Below are positions 55,907 to 64,000 of a stretch of 64,000 nt of DNA, piece by piece. The notes under the pieces are model-generated. The model made no database searches. It was not told where the DNA came from and saw only the letters and a program-made list of their open reading frames with translations. The stretch's first letter is position 1. Each line of letters opens with the position of its first letter. The DNA is from Cochliopodium minus (lineage: Eukaryota; Discosea; Himatismenida; Cochliopodiidae), in contig JAMYWO010000182.1 of assembly GCA_024220525.1 (NCBI GenBank), positions 1 through 64,000 of the forward strand. Direction: 5' to 3'. A program made the translations under genes and the position numbers.

Positions 55907-58900
55907 GAAAGAACCACAAGGATTTTCTTGGTTAGACTTTTCCAAAATTAAAGAACCAGGTTTTCCCTCACTACCTTTCTTTCTACTGTTATTGAAAGTA
56001 ACGGATTTATCAAAAAAGGTGACATTGATAATTTTTCCTAACAAAAAAAAAACAAAAAATAAAAAACAAAAAATAAAAATAAAAAAATAAAAAACAAAAA
56101 ATAAAAAAAAAAAAATAAAATAAAAATAAAAAATAAAATAAAAAAATTTTTATTTACCAGAGAGTGTTTTGATGGCTTGAACGAGAGTGGTCACAAGTTC
56201 GGAGAATTTCTCATCCCCTTCTTCATTGCAACGAATGGCCAAATCTCTGTACTCACCTAAAAAAATAAAAAAAAATGAAAAAATTTTAATTAAAATAAAA
56301 AATAAAAAATAAAAAATTAAAAAATTTTTAAAACAAAAAAAAACAAAAAATAAAAAAGTGAAAAAAAAAATTTTATTTAAATTTACCACTGCAATGAATA
56401 ACAACCCAACGATCGTCGAATTTGGATAACTGGATGTCGACAATGCTGACGAGAGGAGTACCCAACTTTCTGATTTTGTAGCCTTTAGGATCTTGTTTGT
56501 AGATGTTCTTCTCTGTCACCACCAAAACTCTCTTTTGGAGCTTTGCTCTTCTGTTCAACTTGTCCACTACATCTGAGAACAAGATATCCTATTTTGTTCA
56601 AAATTTATCATTTAAAATAATAAAAAAAGAATGAAAATAATTAAATTACAAAAAATTAAAATAATGAAAATAATCAAATTAAAATTAATAAAATAAAAAT
56701 AAAGAAGAATTAAATCAAAAAATTGAAAAAAACAAGAAAAAAAAAATTAAAAAAAAATTATAATTTTTTAAAAAAAAAACAAGAAAAAAAAAATTAAGAA
56801 AAAAATTAAGAAAAAAATAAAATAAAATTTAAATTGAATTTCAAACTAAAAAACAAGAAAAAAAAATTAAAATAAAAAATTTAAATTTTTTTCAAATAAT
56901 TAAAACAAAAACAAAAACTAATTGTAAAATTAAAAAATAAATTATAAAAAAAAATGAATTTTAATAAAAAAAAATTTGAATGAAAAAGAATTTACAGTAT
57001 CACCATATTTTTGGAAGAGAAGTTTGACTTGGAGTTCGTATTTGTCTTTGGTTTTGTTGGTATCAGCGACCAAGTAGTCAGAGTCATAGGCTCTAGGGAC
57101 GTTCCACTTCTTCTTCTCGTGGAAAATGTCGTAGGTGACGATTTTCTGCTTGACAAACGCCTTGTCGCTTTCCTTCAATGTGCTAATCAACAGCTTGCAT
57201 CTCCATGTGTTGTGTACTTTTCTCTGTTTTCATGATTATTTTTTTAAAGTTTTTATTAATTTTTAAACAAATTTTTAAAAAACATTTTTGTATTTTTTTT
57301 TTATTTCTTTTTTATTTTTAAAATGACATTTTTCAAAAAAAAAATTTTATTATTTGTTTCTTAATTATTTTATTATTTTATAATTTTTCAATATTTTTAA
57401 TATTTTTACAATTTTTTATTTTTTATTTTTTTTGCAATTTTATTTTATTTTTATTTTTCTTACAAGGAGAGTGAGAGCTCTGGAGAGGACATTAGGAGGT
57501 TCAGGCCACTTTGTATTCTTTCCGTACTTCTCTTGGGTCTTCACGTCTCTGAAAGTCTTGATCACTTGAATCAACCATTTGTTGGATCTTTTAAACAAAT
57601 AAAATAAAAATAAAATAAAATAAAATAAAATAAAATAAAATAAAATTAAAAATTAAATAAAATATTTAATAATAAAAAAAATGTAATATAAATTTAAAAA
57701 ATAATGAATTTTTTTTAAAAAAATTTCTTTTTATTTTTTCTTTTACCTGTAACGTCTGTAAGCCAACTGGATCTTCATGGCAGCTCTTTGTTTGCTGACG
57801 TTTTTACGGCACAAGTAACCTCTGAAGGTCTTTTGGATGAGAGTCACAACTTTAGGCAATGCCTCCGCTCTCTTGTCTTCAAAGAAGAAAAGCTAAAAAA
57901 TTAATTATAATAAAAAAATAAAAAAATAAAAAAATAAAAAAATAAAAAAATAAAAAAATAAAAAAATAAAAAAATAAAAAAATAAAAACAATAAAAAATA
58001 AAAAATAAAAAAACTTTAAGAAAATATTAAAGAAAATAATTATAAATATTAAACAAAAAAAAAATTTTTTTTTTACTGTTTTAGGATTTCTGATGAAAAC
58101 TTTGGTTTTTCCCATTCTGAATTCGTCTTGTCCGATTTTGAGACTGTTCAAAATAGCTTGGACTCCCGCTTTAGCATTCCCGTTCCACAAAGGCCAGGTC
58201 TCCTTCGCAATCATTTTGTATCTAGCCAAGAATCTTTCGTATTCTTGTCTGTTACAAAAACCAGCTAAAAATGAAAAAATGAGGTTAAATAAAAAAAACA
58301 AAAATGTCAAAAAAAATAAAAATATAAATTTAAAAATAACAAGTCAAAAAAAAGTATTAAAAAAAATAAAGAAAAAAAAAAGTTTTTTTTTTTTTACCTC
58401 TTCTTACACGCACGTTCTCCAATAAACCCAAATAACGAATTTGATGGCGCACACGTTCATCGTCAATGGTGAGAGTCTGTTTCTTCTCGTTGGATTTGAT
58501 GCAACGAACGTAATGAGGTGCACATTTGTTGAGGTTCTCCAACAAGATGTTCAAGGAGTTCTTGAACTTGGTTCCTGAGGTGAGAGGTCTTTTGTTGGAG
58601 TCTTCATTGACAGGAGGAAGAATTTCCGCAATCATCTTATCACTTGAAGATCTTTGAAATAATGATAAAAATAAGTTTCAAAAATAAATGTTTAAAATAT
58701 TCAAAAAAAAATTATTAAAAAGAAAAAAATTTTAATTAAGATTTTTAAATGTGTTTTTTTATTTATTTTCTTCGATTTACCTTACTACTGCGATTTGATC
58801 TCTGAAGAGGGTATCTTGATTCTTAGCAACAAACTCTGGTACTCTGTAGTAGACATCACCGGCATAATGACGGATCATGAAGACATCTCTGCCGTACTCT

Positions 58901-61088
58901 TTTTTCTTGGTGGTCTCCCAAGAAGCGTAACGATCGTTCTTTCCGAAAGCTTTGTCGAGTTTCTCGAGAAATACTGTGTCATTTCCGTTTGCGATCAAGC
59001 AGCATTCATCCAAGAGAGGAAAGATACCAACAGGCCTCTTCTCGATGAGATCGCATATGACTTTGTTATTGAAGTATTCGATGTTTTCCCATTTGATACC
59101 TTCTCTCACGTACTCCTCTTGTTCTGTCTTGAGTGTCAACTCGATAAAATACTGTTGGAGCTTCTCGTTACAAAAGTTGATACAGAATTGTTCAAAACCG
59201 TTATCATTGAAGATTTCACTTTTTAAAAAAAATAAAGTTTAAATTATCCAAACAAAAATTAATTTTAATAAAAATAATACAAAATTATGAAAAGGAAAAA
59301 AAATTACAATCCGTAAATATCAAGGATACCAATGGTGAGTTTTTCATCGATGGAGCTTTTGACCTTGATACCGATGTTGACTTGCTCAACAACGTAGTCG
59401 AAGATACCACTGTAAAGAGCCTTAGCCAAAGCGTCACGAGCCCTGATGGCAGCGTCATAGTCCAAAGGAACTTTGATGATGGAAGCTCTGCGGTTGGCAC
59501 CAGTGGACAAAGTTCTTTGAGTAAGAGCCAAAATAAGTTCTTTATCGTTCACACCAAGAAGAGAAGCGACATTAGTAGCTGCTGGTGAGTTTTTGATGGT
59601 GACGTAACTTTGAGAAGGAGGAGTGTTTCCTTGCTTTGGTTGGGACTTGACATTTTGGTCTCCTACTTCGGTGAACTCGATGTTTCCCAAGTGCAAGATT
59701 GCGGCCAAAAGTCTGAAGGTAGCCTTCTTTGCGTTCTCTGTAAAGTTGAGAGTTTTCATTGATTTGATGACTGCCTTGAACTCTTCTTTGTCGTTGGTTC
59801 CTTTCACATCGAAGCATTCACTGTGGGAAAGATATTTGTATTTCTTTGGATCACTCTCGAGATGGTAGTTTTCTTATTTATTTTTATTATTGTTAAATTT
59901 TTTTTGAAAAAGGAAAAAAAGTTACGGAGTTCTGATGAGGTGAGTCCTGTCAACATTTGATAGAAGATGTGAAAACTTCTTTCTCCAATGGCTCTTTGCA
60001 CGACTCTAGATTTTTCAAGTAAGTAATTTGTCACCTAAATATTAAGAATAGCATTATATTGAATTTATTATGAATTTTAATTGTGAAATGAGGGATATAT
60101 GATATTTTTATAAAAAGATTTTCGAATTACCTTTCCACCCACTGGAATACCAGAATAATCGAATTGAATTTCCATATATTTTCCCTGAAAGATGAAATAA
60201 TGAATTAAATTTCTCAAAAATGAAAGCAAATTCTTACGAATCTTGATGAATTATCCTACATTAATGAAAATAATACGTTGGTAAAAAATTAAGATGCATA
60301 TTCTTCTTAAATTTTATTACATTTCTTGCAGTTTTTGCATTTCCAAAAGCTTCTAACAAAGGATTCGATTCCAACAACATATCTTTTACTATTTCTGCCT
60401 CCTTAGTACTCTTACTAACGGCAGCGATGTAATTGAGGATCTTCTTACTTGTGACAGTTTTACCTGCCTAAATAATTAAAGAATAATAAATTTTATGCTT
60501 TTTTTTTTTTTGATCGTTTATTTACACCAGATTCACCGCTAAATAAATGAAGATTAAATAAAAATTTTAGTATAAAGATTATCATAATTTTTGAATTTAA
60601 TTTGATCTGAAGATCTGTATAATAATTAATTTATTGTACTTCTATTCTTTTATTGAATCTTTACCTGATTAATATACATTGATTCTCCTTATTTTGTCTC
60701 AAATTTCTATATGCATTCTCCGCCAATGCATAGATGTGTGGAGGCATTTGATACATGTATCTCCCCTTATATTGATCGATGTAATTTTTGTCATATATCT
60801 TCAATTCCTTATATGGATTGACCGCAACCTATATAAATAAGAGAAGTAAAAAAAATATATCAAAATTTAATTTTTATAATTTTTTTTTCTTTACCACTAC
60901 TTCTCCTATGTATGTCTATGAATGAATAAATAAGTTTTAACTTATTTAAGTATTTATAATTTATATATTCTTACATAAACATTTTCTTTTTTGAGACGTT
61001 CTGTTATATTTTTGAGGATTGCATCTTCACTGATAGAATCCATCAAAATGAAATCAGTAACACCTTGTCCATTTCTATCTAAATCCAT
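55868..61088 (-). CDS. short-tailed class I myosin heavy chain
   Basis: Start [17 protein letters not shown] at 61,088; about 18 exons, stop at 55,868-55,870. Motor landmarks: YIGEVVVAVNPYK, P-loop GESGAGKT (an intron falls after GESG, near 60,535), [16 protein letters not shown], and HYAGDVYY. The TEDS position, 16 residues before DALAK, is a serine in RRASII, so a PAK-type kinase can switch the motor. Two IQ-like motifs ([24 protein letters not shown]) bind light chains. The tail is a basic TH1 membrane-binding domain ([27 protein letters not shown]) with a short Lys-rich end. No TH2 or SH3 is present. It links membranes to actin in endocytosis and motility. Confidence 0.93.
57900..57990. 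repeat. TAAAAAA microsatellite in a myosin intron
   Basis: About twelve seven-base units in one intron, T-rich on the sense strand. Intron filler. Confidence 0.8.
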
Positions 61089-61291
61089 TCTTTTTTGAGT
61101 TGAACTTTTTAATATTTTTTTTTTATTATTTTTTGGAATTATTAAACAAAATTTGCTTAATATCTCTTGATTACATCAAAATCCGAAAGCAAATACTCAA
61201 AATTATAATATAAATGTAATCCCTCTAAATGTTTTTATTAGGCTCACAAGAAGATTCATTTTCAAAAAAAAAAATTCAAAAAAAAAATAAT

Positions 61292-62035
61292 TCATTTAAG
61301 TTCAAACGAATCGATTTTTGCTTCAATTTCACCAAACAAAGAAATTCCCATCAACACAAATGAATTGAAATCAATGTTTATGGAGATAAATGAGTTACCT
61401 ATTTTGAAAGATATGTTATCATCTCCGAATTCCAACATTATTTTCTTATTTTCGAAGCAATTATCATCCAATTCAATTCTTTCTTCACCCCCACCTCTTA
61501 TTTTCTTGAAATATCCTCCACTATACATCAATGAAAGTCCCTATATAAAACATTAAGATTAAATTCATTATATTTCTTTGTAATTACATTTAAATCACTT
61601 CCTCCTATCAAATACTCTTTGATATATAATTAAAAGAAAAATTAATATATTATTTCAAGTAGGTATACCATCATAATACTCTTGAGAAGAAATATTCTTG
61701 ATGAAACCTATTTCAAATGATGATTTGAAAGATGTGAATTCAAATGAAAAGATGATTTTCTTTAATTTGGTGATATTTGACTCAATCAGTCCTATTCTTG
61801 AATAAAATCCTTTGACATTGTTTTTCAATATCATACCAACCCCCAAAACTTCCAATTGTTTTGATTTATTTACTTCAGAGAACCTAATATTGGTTATATT
61901 TTTTGAAATATTTAAATCTTTGATCTCATTATTTTTGATGGATTGCAATGTTATTATTTGCTCTTCAAGAGATTTGATTTTTTCTAACAGATTTGAGTTA
62001 ATTTCGATTAATTTTTTGCATTCTTCACATTTCAT
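61292..62035 (-). CDS. coiled-coil plus SPRY-like protein
   Basis: Three exons. MKCEECKKLIEINSN begins with two cysteines, then a coiled coil (LLEKIKSLEEQIITLQSI). The later part is beta-rich: RIGLIESNITKLKK, FEIGFI, then LSLMYSGGYFKKIRGG, LEFGDDNISFKIGNS and LMGISLFGEIEAKI. This pattern fits a SPRY/B30.2 domain, which recognises short peptides. About 215 residues in total. It is divergent from the DUF2804 gene with 150 bp between. The SPRY assignment rests on pattern, not on a diagnostic motif. Confidence 0.55.
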
Positions 62036-62186
62036 TTTGATTTTTTTTATTTAATTTTTTTTGCTTGGATTTTATGGAAAAAATTTGATGGAAGCAGATT
62101 CGAAAACAAGTTTCCTTTGGATGAAAGATTAAATGTATCGAATAAAAAAGAAGAACATTCATAAATATTTAAAAAAAAAAATTTGA

Positions 62187-63420
62187 ATGAAATATAGACT
62201 GTTTTTTTTATTTTCAATTTTAGCTATATTATTGAGTTTCATATTATTGGAATCAAATTCTAGAGATGGAGGTCCCATATTGACAAATGAACAAAAGAAA
62301 TTTTTATCATTTATTAAATCTCCTCCAATGTCTTTGATAAAGAATGGAACATATAATTTGGGATTACACGATGGACCAATAAAGAATTTGAAGGGATTAG
62401 AATTGAATTTGCCCAAATTTTTGGATTTCGATCAAATAAAAAATTGTAGGCTGAAGAGATGGGAATATCATTCGATAATAACCAAAGATACCATAATCAC
62501 ATTCTTTATATTCAATACAGGATATGCATCACAAATAACATCGTACATTTATAATACGACAGAAAATAAAAAATACGATTTTTCAAAAGAGGATATATTG
62601 GGACTCAAAACAAAATTAATAAACGACGAAAATGGAGATAGAGAAATAATCTATAAAGATGGAGAAGAATTGTTAAGTATGAAATTTAATTTCCAAAAGA
62701 ATTTCTATCAAATTGAAATTAATCTTCCGCTAACATCAAATGATAAATCAACTAAAGTAATAAAAGGAAGTTTTGAATTGAAAAAGTTTTATGAATATTC
62801 AAAAGAATTTTCTTTATTCTTCCCTTTGGATGAAACCCATAATGCATACACTCACAAAGCTCCTCCTCTTTATGTTTCAAAGGCAAATTTGTTCTTAGGA
62901 AAAGAGGACATCTCATTAGAACTTAAAGAAGCAATAGTAACCACTGATTATACTCATTCAAACGAAAAAAGAATAACAACTTGGAAATGGGTTAATTTTG
63001 CATCAATATTGAACAACAAGAAAAAGGTTTGTAGTTTTCATTCAATTTATTTTAGTTTATTTTAATTTAATTTTTTCTTTTTAGATTTTAATTAATTTGA
63101 CAAGTAAAGAAAGATTTCTTGATAGAGAGAACATTGCCTATTTCGATGAAAATTTGGTTATGTTGGGATTTGTGGACTTTATCCCTCCTTCTTTGAGCAA
63201 TTTGAACTGGACAATTACTAACGATGAAAACAACAAACATATTATAAAGTTATCATTCAAGTCTCTAGAAAGTTTGTTTGTAGATCAAAATTTTGGATTG
63301 GTGAGTTCTAAATATGCTCAGAACATTGGTTATTTCTCTGGAAAGATTCAAATAGAAGGTGAGACAATTGTTTTCAATGATCTTTTGGGTGTCATCGAAG
63401 ATCATTATGCTAAATGGTAG
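62187..63420 (+). CDS. DUF2804 family protein with signal anchor
   Basis: Two exons (62,187-63,026 or so, and 63,085-63,420), about 390 residues. The N-terminal MKYRLFFLFSILAILLSFILL is a signal peptide or anchor. DUF2804 wording is visible throughout: LHDGPIKNLKG, CRLKRWEYHSIIT, LPLTSNDKSTKVIKG, HKAPPLYVSKANLFLGKED, TTDYTHSNEKRITTWKWV, then a C-terminal YFSGKIQIEGETIV. The family is widespread in bacteria and some protists, predicted as a lipocalin/carotenoid-hydratase-like beta fold, with no settled activity. The frame is clean over the single intron. Confidence 0.8.
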
Positions 63421-63525
63421 TTATGTTTATATTTTTTTAAATGAAAAATTTGTTAATAAAGAAGGTAATTGAGAATAAAGATTGTTTTGTAATCAGAAAT
63501 TTCAAAATAAAATAAATAAATAAAA

Positions 63526-64000
63526 ATGAATTTATTTTTGCAAATATTTTTTGTTTTATTTGCTATCACCTTGATACAATCTAAACCTATTGATGGTTTG
63601 AGAGTATCTGGTAAATACATTGTCAACAGCCTCAATCAGCTTGTGGTAAAATAAAAATATATAAAAATTTTCAATTCTCTTTATTATTATAATCTTTATT
63701 TAACTCTCAATCATAGGTGTAAGAAAAAAAATTTTTGTTCATTTTTGAATAAGAGGAAGTTTATTTGTCCTTCAACTATGATATGTCAACAATAAACTAA
63801 AAATAATAATTTAAATTTCAAAAACAGATTGCGTGGATCATCAAGATCTGGAACAGGTTAATAAAGAAATTTTTATCTTTCCTTCAAATATCTTCAATTT
63901 AATTCCTTTTCGTCAAAAATAAATTTCTTAAATTCAAAATAAATAAATTTTTTTTTTTTTTATAAAGAATATGCTTGTGTTCAAGGTAATGGGATATTCG
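63526..64000 (+). CDS. GH5 cellulase (endoglucanase), N-terminal part only
   Basis: Signal peptide MNLFLQIFFVLFAITLIQS, then a short strand (GLRVSGKYIVNSLNQLV) typical before a GH5 barrel. Two later small exons (about 63,829-63,857 and 63,970-63,986) read LRGSSRSGTEYACVQG in phase, the conserved opening of secreted GH5 endoglucanases (usually LRGVNRSG.EYxCVQG). The gene runs off the right edge, so catalytic glutamates are not visible. It would cut beta-1,4-glucan from plant, algal or amoebal cyst walls. The phase between exons one and two is unresolved; a tiny exon near 63,718 may lie between. Confidence 0.68.

Noticed and set aside
63660-63850. A two-base micro-exon in the GH5 gene near 63,718.
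   Set aside because: It would mend the phase, but it rests on one AG-GT-GT pattern only and cannot be supported without a transcript.

Overview
This is a very AT-rich eukaryotic window. It has short GT-AG introns, mostly T-rich on the sense strand, tightly packed genes on both strands and almost no intergenic GC. The gene content suits a free-living amoeboid protist: a Rac-type GTPase, a short-tailed class I myosin, a FIG4 lipid phosphatase, a centromeric H3, ubiquitin-S27a, an animal-type haem peroxidase, a GH5 cellulase start and many secreted or single-pass cysteine-rich surface proteins. An amoebozoan (dictyostelid-like) or heterolobosean is plausible, but the sequence alone does not settle it. 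No rRNA, tRNA or CRISPR array was recognised.

Layout. 1-500: decayed pirin gene. 1.2-7.3 kb: secreted propeller-like protein, centromeric H3, ubiquitin-S27a, F-box/kinase-like protein, small secreted protein. 7.4-13.4 kb: RING protein, large type I membrane protein, lysine-rich protein, cysteine-rich secreted protein. 14.1-20.1 kb: RCC1-coiled-coil-RING/TRAF protein, HMG-box protein, Rac GTPase. 20.6-33.7 kb: a host ankyrin-repeat gene cut in two by an 11.6-kb virus-like element. 34.1-52.5 kb: secreted protein, F-box protein, membrane receptor-like protein, Crinkler-like kinase, SulP/SLC26 transporter, haem peroxidase, GLUG-type adhesin, Rieske protein. 52.6-64 kb: FIG4 (5' end missing), myosin I, SPRY-like protein, DUF2804 protein, GH5 start.

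The most unusual object is the element at 21,226-32,856. It has 184-bp direct terminal repeats with TGTTG...CAACA ends and a 5-bp target duplication (GAAAC). Just inside lie a second, imperfect pair of inverted repeats. It carries a retroviral-type integrase, an A32-like packaging ATPase, a penton-like minor capsid protein and a D5-like helicase, which is a Polinton or Polinton-like-virus gene set. It also holds three secreted-protein genes, two of them cysteine-rich and at least one related to a host gene 12 kb away. I found no DNA polymerase B, major capsid protein or adenain-like protease. It looks like an incomplete fossil with several broken genes, but the repeats differ at only 3 of 184 positions, so it is probably fairly recent.

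Assembly caution. The 100-N gap and two of the three single-N joins sit on exact 77-bp duplications, as expected from contig ends in a k=77 de Bruijn assembly. The gap at 50,774 is probably artificial. The joins at 20,622, 35,588 and 52,588 should not be trusted for gene order; FIG4 and the receptor-like gene at 35.7 kb lose their 5' ends at such joins.
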